Notes under the pieces: model-generated
The model's database searches: none
What the model was told of the DNA's origin: nothing
Seen by the model: the letters and a program-made list of their open reading frames with translations, nothing else
Shown here: one piece after another, positions 7,532-15,354 of the stretch
Layout of the letters: each line of letters starts with the position of its first letter
Position numbering within the stretch: the stretch's first letter is position 1
DNA from: a virus
Reading direction: 5' to 3' (one strand)
Virus record (IMG/VR): IMGVR_UViG_3300018868_001120
Coordinates: 1-28,728 of that record
Length of the DNA: 28,728 nt
Translations under genes and position numbers: made by a program

Positions 7532-8119
7532 ATGATTTTAGATAATATTAAATGCTACGATGGTAAATTACTTCATGACAGATTTGCTTATAGGTTTTTT
7601 CGCGAGAAAACTTTACCCATAGGTAACATCATTGCATTCCGTGCGCCGATGCATGTTGAAGCTGAAGGAATGATCGACAGTGAGGACGTGCTTAATAATG
7701 ATTATATTTACAGTGATGACGCTATCAACTTCTTATGGGAAATACCTCATCTAGATGCATTTGGTGCAGTTGCTTGGCAGAGACTATTTAACACACAGAT
7801 TGCCAATAATCTTTCTCAGAATTATCTTAACGCACCAATCAATGTTGATGGTGATGATTTGATTGTAATAAAAGAACATACCCAAGGAGGGGTTACACAG
7901 ACTAAGGGTAAGTGTAGTGTAAGCATTACATACACAAAGAATGGTGTAGCGCTGGGCCATACAGGAATCAATATTGCTGCTGGCAAGAAGGCACCTGCTT
8001 ATGCATTCTCTACCAATCTGAATGATGAACAGGCTAACATGTTTATGAGAGAAACTATTTCTTCCTTTTATGCAATGAATGATGATATCTTTATTGCAAC
8101 ATCTAAAGTTATAAGTTAA
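7532..8119 (+). CDS. DUF366-like conserved protein
   Basis: A 195-aa soluble protein. The order of motifs agrees with what I recall of DUF366, a family of unknown function best known from archaea: PIGNIIAFRAPMHVEAEGMI, then DSEDVLNNDYIYSDDAINFL, a 'W.ip..D....v..qRl..' helix, VDGDDLIV, and KCSVSITYTKNGVALGHTGI near the end. The D/E-rich first half and the beta-rich second half are clear; catalytic residues are not known. Its TAA overlaps the ATG of the gp62 gene, so it is co-transcribed with replication genes. Assignment is from memory of the motif order and needs a profile search. Confidence 0.5.
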   Translation: MILDNIKCYDGKLLHDRFAYRFFREKTLPIGNIIAFRAPMHVEAEGMIDSEDVLNNDYIYSDDAINFLWEIPHLDAFGAVAWQRLFNTQIANNLSQNYLNAPINVDGDDLIVIKEHTQGGVTQTKGKCSVSITYTKNGVALGHTGINIAAGKKAPAYAFSTNLNDEQANMFMRETISSFYAMNDDIFIATSKVIS

Positions 8120-8484
8120 TGACAATTTTTGACTTTATTGCTCAAATACTTTTCAAGAGCAAATCGTCTGAATTAACAGCTGATGATGAAGCAGGGTTTG
8201 TACCATATATCTTTAACAGATGGTGCAGCATGTATTCTTCACAATTATGTCTCATATGCAATCAATTAGGTAAATATCTTCAAACGTTTGATAACAAACG
8301 TGATTTAATATCCCTTTACACCGCCATATTACCCAAGGTCCCATCAAAGAGAATTACATATTTTAAGCGAAAAAAAACGGAACCAGCTGATGACGAAGAG
8401 AATACAAATATAAAGCTACTTGCTAATGCACATGAAATTTCAACAAGAGAGATAAGAGAATATTTTAAGCTGTTGAATAATTGA
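8119..8484 (+). CDS. gp62: Clamp loader small subunit, T4 gp62-like
   Basis: A 121-aa protein that lines up with the conserved core of T4 gp62, the non-ATPase partner of gp44 in loading the sliding clamp. FVPYIFNRWCSMYSSQLCLI matches the T4 'F.v...ls.fpe......' segment, LYTAILPKVPSKRITYFKRK matches the T4 'LMAAVPRGKRYGKWAK' basic loop, and IKLLANAHEISTREIREYF matches T4 'IKLLAKRYQVNTNDAINY'. It is shorter than T4 gp62 (187 aa) because both ends are trimmed, as in marine T4-like phages. It is translationally coupled to the preceding gene (TAATG). A gp44 gene is not in the window. Confidence 0.65.
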   Translation: MTIFDFIAQILFKSKSSELTADDEAGFVPYIFNRWCSMYSSQLCLICNQLGKYLQTFDNKRDLISLYTAILPKVPSKRITYFKRKKTEPADDEENTNIKLLANAHEISTREIREYFKLLNN

Positions 8485-8487
8485 TAG

Positions 8488-8961
8488 TTGTTACTAAGTG
8501 TTCAAGTGAGCGTGAATATTGATGTACTACCAACAACAAAAAGCGTAATTGATCTTTCAGAACTACCAAAAAATTCATTTAATTCAGTTTTTTTTGGCTA
8601 TAATCTCAAATCATTACTAGATGATATTCTACTAGTAAAGTATACAGATGAAACGGAAGACGGGTCGTCAATTGTGCGTAATGGCATTCTTGTACCAGTT
8701 AATGCAGATACACGAGCCTGGCGCATAGGTGAAGTTGTGCTCTGTGGGCCCAATGCCAAGCTCGTAAAAACTGGCGATCATGTTTGCTTTCCAAATAATT
8801 TAGGCATTCCAATATCTAATATTGAAATTGATGGGTACGGAAACCTTAAAAAAGGAATCTTCTTAAATGAGCAAAGAATTTTTGGTATTTGCTCTCTTAG
8901 AAAAGACAATGAAAGTGTCGCAAGCTACGCTAAAAAATCTTCTACTAAGCAACGTAGTTGA
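8488..8961 (+). CDS. GroES/gp31-like co-chaperonin
   Basis: A 157-aa protein whose central part has the GroES beta-barrel order: DDILLVKYTDETEDGSSIVR, the mobile loop ending in NGILVP (residues 65-70), WRIGEVVLCGPNA, VKTGDHVCFPNNLG and LNEQRIFGI. The hydrophobic ILV in the mobile loop is what would bind GroEL. T4 gp31 replaces GroES so that the host chaperonin can fold gp23, and a phage with its own gp23 would use this protein the same way. The frame opens at a TTG at 8488; GTG codons at 8506 and 8512 are alternatives, and none has a Shine-Dalgarno. It overlaps the next gene by about 53 bp. Confidence 0.65.
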   Translation: MLLSVQVSVNIDVLPTTKSVIDLSELPKNSFNSVFFGYNLKSLLDDILLVKYTDETEDGSSIVRNGILVPVNADTRAWRIGEVVLCGPNAKLVKTGDHVCFPNNLGIPISNIEIDGYGNLKKGIFLNEQRIFGICSLRKDNESVASYAKKSSTKQRS

Positions 8962-9286
8962 GATAAAATTTGTACGCAGAAGACCAAAGCCTGGTCATCT
9001 TCCTACACGCAGAATGCTGTGTACAAACAATCTTGCATTGCTTAATAGCCCAGAAGGAAGATTAGCTTTAAATTACCGCCGCGCAATTTATTCACCAAAA
9101 TACAGTCCCACAGGAAAAAATTTAATTATAACATGGGATATATTCATGCAAGATTATCGCTGTATTAATATGGTAGCATGCAATCTGTTGAATGTAGTTC
9201 CAGCTGGTAAACCTTTTTGGGAATTTTTTAATAAAAAACTTGCAGGCATGTCTGCAGTACAAAAAATGAAATTTCAAGATACATGA
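8909..9286 (+). CDS. SH3-fold WYL_2/DUF2693-like phage protein
   Basis: A 125-aa protein if started at the ATG at 8909; an in-frame ATG at 8867 would overlap the co-chaperonin gene by 95 bp. The pattern VVEIKFVRRRPKPGHLPTRR followed by MLCTNN, and later KNLIITWDIFMQDYRCINMV, fits the small Sm/SH3-like barrel family found in many phages (WYL_2, PF10902), where 'v.f.k.dG..r.m.cT' is followed by 'l.vwD....gwR.f....'. These proteins are thought to bind nucleic acids or regulators; the role is unknown. It ends with an ATGA overlap into the next gene. Confidence 0.5.
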   Translation: MKVSQATLKNLLLSNVVEIKFVRRRPKPGHLPTRRMLCTNNLALLNSPEGRLALNYRRAIYSPKYSPTGKNLIITWDIFMQDYRCINMVACNLLNVVPAGKPFWEFFNKKLAGMSAVQKMKFQDT

Positions 9287-9636
9287 CATCAAGAGAACAC
9301 ATTGAATCGCTTTTGAGTAAATGCTTATTGGCAAACATTCGCATATCCTCTGAAACAAAGACATTGAAAGAAGGCAGGCTTCTTTTGTTTTGTGTAAAGG
9401 ATTTCTTTTGCATATTCACATTGGTGAGTTTAACCAACCCGACAAAAAAATTCATATATGAATTACCATATCCTTTTGATATAGCTAACATTGATAATAG
9501 GATTGTTCTTGACTACACTGTGAAGACATTCTGTATGTACAATAAGAATATTGACACACATCTCACAAAAATAAAGACGCAGAAAGCCTCAAAATTCTAT
9601 AATAAGAAGTTGTACATACAGAGAATTCCATTATAA
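9283..9636 (+). CDS. Hypothetical phage protein
   Basis: A 117-aa protein of unknown function. It has a helical start (MTSREHIESLLSKCLLANIR), a beta-rich middle (LLLFCVKDFFCIFTLVSL, KKFIYELPYPFDIA) and a very basic end rich in Lys and Tyr (about residues 85-117), which would suit nucleic-acid binding. There is no signal peptide or clear membrane helix. The start is fixed by the ATGA overlap with the preceding gene, and the stop lies just before the -10 of the helicase gene. It sits among replication and repair genes, so a role in DNA metabolism is possible but unproven. Confidence 0.6.
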   Translation: MTSREHIESLLSKCLLANIRISSETKTLKEGRLLLFCVKDFFCIFTLVSLTNPTKKFIYELPYPFDIANIDNRIVLDYTVKTFCMYNKNIDTHLTKIKTQKASKFYNKKLYIQRIPL

Positions 9637-9637
9637 T
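9610..9637 (+). promoter_or_regulatory. Sigma70-like promoter before the helicase gene
   Basis: TTGTAC (9610-9615), a 16-nt spacer and TATAAT (9632-9637), then 6 nt to the GTG at 9644. The -10 overlaps the stop of the preceding gene. Confidence 0.6.
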
Positions 9638-9643
9638 TATAGT

Positions 9644-11284
9644 GTGCTGACAAAATATTTATCATATTTTCCAAAAGGGTATGATCCAAGCCCCAGTCAG
9701 ATAAAGTTAATTAAGCGAGCTGAACAAGCTTTTAACTCTGGAAAAAAATTTGTAATCTGTTGTGCACCAACAGGCACTGGCAAGAGTTTTTTAAGCCGGA
9801 CAATTGCTGGTGCAGGCAGCAAGCCTTCTGAAAAATTTACACAATCAATTAATGACTATTCAGGATACAAGCAAAGCTATGAAGGGGACTTTGTTTCAGA
9901 AGAAGAACTCTTGCAAGAGCCGCCACATGGTACATTTGTCTTGACCATAACCAAAACACTACAAGATCAATATTTGGGCTTATTTCCAGAAACTGACATC
10001 TTGAAGGGTAAGACCAATTACATCTGCAATGTAGACAATAGCTATGACGTTGAAACTGCTCCATGTGTTTTCCTTGACGGATTAAAAGACACATGCTGGC
10101 AGACATCAAAATGCGCATATTATAATGCAAGAAATAAAGCTCTTTTATCAGAGTTTTCAGCTCTTAACTATAAGATGTTTCTGGCTCTTCCCAAGCATCT
10201 AAAAAGAAAGAACTTTATTATATGCGATGAGGCATCAGAGCTTGAGGACGAGCTTGTAAAACATTTTTCAGCAGAAATTAATTATGAGAGACTGCAGCGC
10301 GCCGGTATTGAGTGTAATGTATTGATCACGGACAATAAGCAACGAGCTTACACTTGGGTAGCTGAGCTAGGTTGCACAGTGAATGCAAATGTAGAAGATT
10401 TAAAAGAAAAATTTAGAAAAACTATAAAAAGAAAGGGACGTATAGCGCCAGCAGACCGCGCAAAATATCTCTACCTTAAGAACGTCTTTAATGCCTTGGT
10501 TAAGATTACTGAACTATGGACCAGCTGTGATTATGTTATTGAAAATAATTCTAAACAAGTCACCTTCACGCCATTGCGCGTAGATGGCTTGACAGATCAT
10601 ATATTTGATTATGCAGATCATGTGTTGCTTATGTCTGCAACTATTATTGATCATGCACATTTCGCCAAAACATTGGGCATAACAGACTATACATACATTG
10701 AAGTTGAGAGTGATTTTGATCCTAAAAGATCGCCCATATATGTTTCATCCAACAACAGATTAAACTACAAAAATTTAACAAATTTATTACCTGCCATAGC
10801 TGATCAAATCAAGACAATTGTAGCACATCATGAAACAGAGAAAGGCATAATACACACACATTCACATGAAATAACAAACATCTTAAAGAAAAAGCTTGAG
10901 GATGATAAACGCTTTCTTTTTCGTGATGAGTTTGCTAAGAATGATGAGATCCTGAGACGGCATTATGAAACAGACAGCCCCACAATTCTTGTTTCACCTT
11001 CCCTTGCATATGGTATTGATCTTAAAGATGATCTAGCAAGATTTCAAATCATTGTAAAGCTACCGTTCTCACCATTATTTAACAAGCGAATAAAACAGGT
11101 ATTTGAGAATGATAAAATCTGGTATGAGAATAAGATGTTAAATACGTTAGTGCAAGCATGCGGCCGAGCAACAAGAGGTAAGGATGATTTCTCGAGCACC
11201 TATATTCTTGATGGTAACATCGTTAATACACTCAAACGCACCAAAGATAAGCTTCCTAAGTATTTTATTGACCGTGTCTGCTAA
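9644..11284 (+). CDS. DinG/XPD-family Fe-S DNA helicase
   Basis: A 546-aa superfamily 2 helicase of the Rad3/XPD/DinG group, expected to unwind DNA 5'-to-3'. Walker A is APTGTGKS (41-48). Four cysteines lie where the iron-sulfur cluster sits, after KGKTNYIC: Cys128, Cys141, Cys151 and Cys157, the last in SKCAYYNAR. Motif II is DEAS (195-198) in place of DEAH. LLMSATII is motif III-like, IIHTHSHE starts the second RecA domain, and QACGRATRGKDD is motif VI with the arginine finger. It has a GTG start with TATAAT 6 nt upstream and no Shine-Dalgarno. The likely role is repair or recombination-linked replication, possibly in place of T4 UvsW or Dda; that substitution is inference. Confidence 0.85.
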   Translation: MLTKYLSYFPKGYDPSPSQIKLIKRAEQAFNSGKKFVICCAPTGTGKSFLSRTIAGAGSKPSEKFTQSINDYSGYKQSYEGDFVSEEELLQEPPHGTFVLTITKTLQDQYLGLFPETDILKGKTNYICNVDNSYDVETAPCVFLDGLKDTCWQTSKCAYYNARNKALLSEFSALNYKMFLALPKHLKRKNFIICDEASELEDELVKHFSAEINYERLQRAGIECNVLITDNKQRAYTWVAELGCTVNANVEDLKEKFRKTIKRKGRIAPADRAKYLYLKNVFNALVKITELWTSCDYVIENNSKQVTFTPLRVDGLTDHIFDYADHVLLMSATIIDHAHFAKTLGITDYTYIEVESDFDPKRSPIYVSSNNRLNYKNLTNLLPAIADQIKTIVAHHETEKGIIHTHSHEITNILKKKLEDDKRFLFRDEFAKNDEILRRHYETDSPTILVSPSLAYGIDLKDDLARFQIIVKLPFSPLFNKRIKQVFENDKIWYENKMLNTLVQACGRATRGKDDFSSTYILDGNIVNTLKRTKDKLPKYFIDRVC

Positions 11285-11290
11285 TAAATA
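11283..11290 (+). promoter_or_regulatory. Late promoter AATAAATA before gp15
   Basis: AATAAATA, one mismatch to TATAAATA, followed by 5 nt and the GTG at 11296. The box overlaps the stop region of the helicase gene and would start late transcription of the morphogenesis block. Confidence 0.6.
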
Positions 11291-11295
11291 ACATA

Positions 11296-12081
11296 GTGAA
11301 GGCTGAAACATTTCACTTTGAAATTAAAGATCTAATAACGCAATTTGTCTCTGCGTTTGATGATATCATCATCAAAAGATATAATGCTCAAAGAGAGGAG
11401 CAACAAAAAATTCAAGTAAGATATGTGTATGCACCGAAGCAGCGTGTTATCTATGATTTAGTAAACAAAGCACAAAACTTAACTGTTCCAGTTGTTGCAG
11501 TCAACATTACAAGTGTGCGGCGTGATGAAGCAAGAGTGTTCAATAAGGTTGGAGGGTTTTACTATCCAGGAGTAGCACAAGACAAACACTCTTCACCCAA
11601 AACAAATTTCTTTCGTGCACCAGTGCCTGTTAATATTGATGTGGCAGTTTCAGTAATTACAAAATTTCAAAGTGACATGGATCAAATAATATCAAATTTT
11701 GTACCCTACAGCAATCCATATATCATATTATCATGGAAGCTTCCAGAGAGTTTATTAATATCTGGCTCAACAAAAAAAATAGAAATACGTAGTGAAGTAT
11801 TATGGAATGAAAATATTACTTTAAACTATCCGACAGATATTAATTCTTCTGACAAATACCGTGTAACAGGAGACACAGGATTCACAATCAAAGGTTGGTT
11901 GTTTCCAGCTGAGAGTACTAGCCGTGCCATTAACAACATTTTTTACATTGACACCAATTTCACTGGGGTATCAGCAATGCCAGCGTCTTTAATAGATACC
12001 ACAGGTTACGAAACAGACACTGTCGGACTTTCAGGATATCCAGAGATTACAAACATAGATCTAGAGACAGGAGTCATATAA
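11296..12081 (+). CDS. gp15: Tail terminator / sheath stabiliser, T4 gp15-like
   Basis: A 261-aa protein aligning along much of T4 gp15, the hexamer that caps the tail tube and sheath and joins tail to head. The T4 order is kept: a start 'f..ii.kr', a VRYVYAPKQRV strand (T4 'VPITYASKEH'), PVNIDVAVSVITKFQSDMDQ followed by IISNFVPYSNPY (T4 'IKMIYELSIFTRYEDDMFQIVEQILPYFQP'), IKGWLFPAES (T4 'VNGWMYPPVD') and a YIDTNF strand (T4 'TYTDFH'). The assignment is from remembered T4 sequence. It starts with GTG 5 nt after a late box. Its TAA overlaps the next ATG (TAATG). Confidence 0.75.
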   Translation: MKAETFHFEIKDLITQFVSAFDDIIIKRYNAQREEQQKIQVRYVYAPKQRVIYDLVNKAQNLTVPVVAVNITSVRRDEARVFNKVGGFYYPGVAQDKHSSPKTNFFRAPVPVNIDVAVSVITKFQSDMDQIISNFVPYSNPYIILSWKLPESLLISGSTKKIEIRSEVLWNENITLNYPTDINSSDKYRVTGDTGFTIKGWLFPAESTSRAINNIFYIDTNFTGVSAMPASLIDTTGYETDTVGLSGYPEITNIDLETGVI

Positions 12082-12422
12082 TGCAATATGTGACAATCAC
12101 GCCAACAGTGACTGCTAATCTGATACTGCAGGGGTATCAGTTTAATCGTTTAGACTTTGTTTTACTTAGTTCAGCAAATACAAGTATTTTTCCATATCTT
12201 TGCAGCTACAAACTCTTCACACCACCGCATCGCGGTTCAACAAGGTTTCCTACTGTGAGCGGACATCCGTGGCCACATTATACAGTTATTAATAAAAATA
12301 CTGTAAAACTATCTCTAACTGCAGGTTATACACCGGGTGTTTACGATATTGTATTTGGAAACCAGGCTGGTTACACAAAGCTTTCAGACAAAAATTACTT
12401 GGTTTCAATTTTATCAGGTTAA
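12081..12422 (+). CDS. Small beta-sandwich (IPT/TIG-like) virion-block protein
   Basis: A 113-aa protein of unknown function between gp15 and the portal. The pattern TVTANLILQGYQFNRLDFVL, later YTVINKNTVKLSLTAGYTPG and then VYDIVFGNQAGYTKLS, resembles an IPT/TIG immunoglobulin-like fold ('i.G..f...d.v.ls ... n.tl.f.lP....G.YdI.v.N..G...ls'). Such folds are common as decorations on phage head and tail proteins. It is translated by coupling from gp15 (TAATG) and so is probably late-expressed. A tail or neck decoration role is inference; no direct T4 equivalent is evident. Confidence 0.55.
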   Translation: MQYVTITPTVTANLILQGYQFNRLDFVLLSSANTSIFPYLCSYKLFTPPHRGSTRFPTVSGHPWPHYTVINKNTVKLSLTAGYTPGVYDIVFGNQAGYTKLSDKNYLVSILSG

Positions 12423-12446
12423 CCTCTTTATTTATTTAAAAGCACT

Positions 12447-12454
12447 CATAAATA
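12447..12454 (+). promoter_or_regulatory. Late promoter CATAAATA before gp20
   Basis: CATAAATA, 6 nt before the ATG at 12461, in a 38-bp gap after the preceding gene. No Shine-Dalgarno is present. Confidence 0.65.
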
Positions 12455-12460
12455 ACATAT

Positions 12461-14278
12461 ATGGCAGATCCTGTAGATCCTAATCAAAACAGCGGGTTTG
12501 GTAAGAATCTAATGAACTTCTTGTCCTCGAAGCTGCCTTATCAGTCACTTGAAGTTGAAGATAAGATCAAAGAGCTCAACCCAAAATATGAAACCTTTTA
12601 CAACAAAGGTACAAAGCGTGAGGAAGCTTTAAGCCGCCAAGGTGTATCAACATCAATATCTACTGCTGATGATTTGTATGCAAATGTAACGCAAAAGAAA
12701 GATTACCATGAGTTCATGTATGCCAATTTGCAGCCTGATAAAGGAAAGCGTCTGCAAGACTATCGGGTCATGGCTGCTTTCTCTGAAGTAGCTGATGCAT
12801 TGGATGAAATTTGTGATGAATTTATTAACAAGGATGACAATGGTGAAATTATAAAAATTGAATTTAGAGAAACAAAATTATCTGATGAGCAGAAAACAAA
12901 AGTAAAGAAAGAATTTCAAAAATATATAGATTTTTTCGAGCTTGAGAAAAAAGGTTGGGAGTATCTTAGAACATTATTAGTTGACGCAGAACTGTACTTT
13001 GAACACATTGTGCACAAAAGCCATCCCAAAGCCGGCATATTGGGAGTTGTTTCTGTTCCATCTGATCTTATTGACCCCATCTTTCAGAATGTCCAGAATC
13101 AAGTTGTCCGCGGATACCTCTTGAAGAAAAATATTTACGATCCAAAAACACCTGGAAAAGTCCTTAAGATTGAATTTGTTCCTATGGATCTGAATCAAAT
13201 TACATACATTCAATCCGGAATTTGGAATGAAAATAAAACACTGCGTCTACCTTTCATTGAGAATTCAAGAAGAGCATATCGACAACTATCACTCATAGAA
13301 GATGCAATTGTAATTTACCGGTTAGTCCGCGCACCAGAGCGCTTGGTATTCAATGTGGATGTCGGTAACATGAGTCCGCCCAAGGCTGAAGCATACTTGA
13401 GAAAGCTCATGACCAATTATTGGTCCAGACGAACATATGATTCTGATCAAGGTGGCACTGTGCAAAAGTTTAATCCACAATCCATGCTTGACAGTTTCTG
13501 GTTTGCCAAACGCGCAGGATCTGCTGGTACATCAGTTGAAGCATTACCAGGTGGAGCAAATTTAGGCGAATTGACAGACTTGATGTATTTTGTCAAGAAA
13601 CTTTACAAGTCACTCAAGGTACCTGCAAGCAGATTGAATCCTGAAGAGGTGTTTCGCGATGGTACTGACATTCTGCGTGAAGAATTAAAATTCGCAAGAT
13701 TTATTATCAGACTGCAACAAAAATTTGCCTCTGGATTGAAGAACGGATTTGTTACACACTTAAAGCTTAAAGAGATTTGGAAAGAGCAAGAGCTCCATGA
13801 ATCAGATTTTGAGCTTGAGTTTAATGTGCCCACAAATTTTTATGAATTAAGAGAAAATCAAAAATTTCAGATCAAAGCAGAGAACTTCAATACAATCACA
13901 ACATCTGATCTTGTATCCAAAACATATGCTCAAAAGAAATACCTCGGTTGGTCAGATTCAGATATCATGGCTAATAGAGAATTTTTAAGAAAAGACAGGG
14001 AATTACTCTGGGAGCTTGACCAGATTACTAATGCAGGTCCAAATTGGCGTGAAGCCGGTGCAGCTCCAGTGGCTGGTCAAGGCGCTGAAGCTGGTGCAGC
14101 TGGTGGTGGGTTTGGTGGTGCATCAGCTTTCGGTGGAGGTGCAGAACGTACACCACCTGAATTTGGGCCTGCTCCTGGTGATGCCACTGGTGCACCAGCA
14201 GCTGGTGAGCCTGCTCCTGGTGGTGCCGCTCCTGCAGGTGGTGAAGCTCCCGGCGGGGCCGCTGCTAGCCAAGTATAA
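12461..14278 (+). CDS. gp20: Portal vertex protein gp20
   Basis: A 605-aa protein that forms the dodecameric portal through which DNA is packaged and ejected. Features of T4-like gp20 are the N-terminal clip/wing start, RLQDYRVMAAFSEVADALDE followed by ICDEFINKDDNGE (about 105-130), VPMDLNQITYIQSG, IEDAIVIYRLVRAPERLVF, and YLRKLMTNYWSRRTYDSDQG followed by the GT-rich tunnel-loop region near ALPGGANLGELTDLMYFVKK. LYKSLKVPASRLNPEE matches the crown/stem segment. From about residue 527 the protein becomes an Ala/Gly/Pro-rich tail (GAAGGGFGGASAFGGG, APAAGEPAPGGAAPAGG), not part of T4 gp20. It sits 6 nt after a late box, and its stop overlaps the next late promoter. Confidence 0.93.
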   Translation: MADPVDPNQNSGFGKNLMNFLSSKLPYQSLEVEDKIKELNPKYETFYNKGTKREEALSRQGVSTSISTADDLYANVTQKKDYHEFMYANLQPDKGKRLQDYRVMAAFSEVADALDEICDEFINKDDNGEIIKIEFRETKLSDEQKTKVKKEFQKYIDFFELEKKGWEYLRTLLVDAELYFEHIVHKSHPKAGILGVVSVPSDLIDPIFQNVQNQVVRGYLLKKNIYDPKTPGKVLKIEFVPMDLNQITYIQSGIWNENKTLRLPFIENSRRAYRQLSLIEDAIVIYRLVRAPERLVFNVDVGNMSPPKAEAYLRKLMTNYWSRRTYDSDQGGTVQKFNPQSMLDSFWFAKRAGSAGTSVEALPGGANLGELTDLMYFVKKLYKSLKVPASRLNPEEVFRDGTDILREELKFARFIIRLQQKFASGLKNGFVTHLKLKEIWKEQELHESDFELEFNVPTNFYELRENQKFQIKAENFNTITTSDLVSKTYAQKKYLGWSDSDIMANREFLRKDRELLWELDQITNAGPNWREAGAAPVAGQGAEAGAAGGGFGGASAFGGGAERTPPEFGPAPGDATGAPAAGEPAPGGAAPAGGEAPGGAAASQV

Positions 14279-14281
14279 ATA
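14274..14281 (+). promoter_or_regulatory. Late promoter TATAAATA before gp13
   Basis: A perfect TATAAATA overlaps the gp20 stop codon (TAA 14276-14278) and lies 5 nt before the ATG at 14287. There is no room for a ribosome binding site on a transcript started here. Confidence 0.75.
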
Positions 14282-14286
14282 ATAGC

Positions 14287-15354
14287 ATGGATTGCAATGC
14301 TATAACACCAATCTCTGCTTTTCAAAGTACTAATTTAAATAATAAAATCAGTACATTTACACGCTTAGGGGAGCGCATATCCAGATCTCTTGGGGCACCC
14401 ATGGTCAATGTAGAAATACATCAAGATCAACTGTTTGAAAATATTTCAATTGCATGTGAAATGTTCTCAAAGTATGCAGGTTATACAGAAGAATATCTTG
14501 TATTTGATTCTCTTCTTTATGAAAAAGACAAGGGTGTGAAGCTGGACGCCATCTTTAGCATATCACCACATTTCAATCGTGTGAATCAACCAAGCGGCAC
14601 TGTATATGCCGCAACATCATCAATACCCTTGCAATATTTTACATCATCAAATGCACTCTCATCAACATATGTCACAGGCATATTTCAGAACCAAATTCTT
14701 ACAACATCAGCATATTTGAGCGTTATTAATTTCAATGGACAACTTGCACAGCATTTTACCCCAAGTGGCACATCCCAAGCACAAGTAAACAATAGCTTTG
14801 ATTATGATGCCATGGACTATAGAAAAGTTATTGATGTCATAGAATTTGAGGAAGGCAGCACCACTGGTATCAACACACTGTTTACAATTGAACAAACCTT
14901 GGCTCAACAGACATATTTTAGTTATTCAATGGGCAATTATGGATTTGATTTGGTTAGTTGGTATGTGCTTAAAAATTGGCTAGAAGTTCGCGAAAAATTG
15001 CTCGCAACTCGACGATCAATATTATTTGATGATCGTACACAATACATGACAATGTATCCAGCTCCAACACCTAACACAAGATTCTATGGCGTCATATCAT
15101 GTTATGTTGAGAGAGCTTTGAGAGACATTATAAAGGAACAATGGGTGTATCAATATGCACTGGCCCTCAGCAAGATAACTGTTGGTCAGGTGCGCGGCAA
15201 ATATTCTGGCACACAATTATTCGGAGGTGGACAAGTCAATGGCACGGATCTGTTGAATCAAGGTCTGCAAGAAAAAGAAAAACTCGAGACTAAGCTGTAT
15301 GAAGGTGCACCTGGATTAGGTGATGCTGAACCTCCAAGATTTTATCTCGGATAA
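14287..15354 (+). CDS. gp13: Neck protein gp13
   Basis: A 355-aa protein matching both ends of T4 gp13, the head-completion/neck protein bound beneath the portal. Near the N-terminus, SLGAPMVNVEIHQDQLFENI parallels T4 '[20 protein letters not shown]'. At the C-terminus, WVYQYALALSKITVGQVRGK parallels T4 '[20 protein letters not shown]', then FGGGQVNGTDLLNQGLQEKE parallels T4 '[20 protein letters not shown]'. It is longer than T4 gp13 (309 aa) through the middle beta-rich segment (about 90-190). It is placed directly after the portal here, whereas T4 keeps gene 13 apart. Its TAA overlaps the gp4 start. Confidence 0.82.
   Translation: MDCNAITPISAFQSTNLNNKISTFTRLGERISRSLGAPMVNVEIHQDQLFENISIACEMFSKYAGYTEEYLVFDSLLYEKDKGVKLDAIFSISPHFNRVNQPSGTVYAATSSIPLQYFTSSNALSSTYVTGIFQNQILTTSAYLSVINFNGQLAQHFTPSGTSQAQVNNSFDYDAMDYRKVIDVIEFEEGSTTGINTLFTIEQTLAQQTYFSYSMGNYGFDLVSWYVLKNWLEVREKLLATRRSILFDDRTQYMTMYPAPTPNTRFYGVISCYVERALRDIIKEQWVYQYALALSKITVGQVRGKYSGTQLFGGGQVNGTDLLNQGLQEKEKLETKLYEGAPGLGDAEPPRFYLG

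Noticed and set aside
14016-14325. Open frames in other phases over the gp20 tail (Leu/Val-rich plus frame, Ala/Pro-rich minus frame)
   Set aside because: Low-complexity by-products of the repetitive GGT/GCT-rich sequence of the portal tail.
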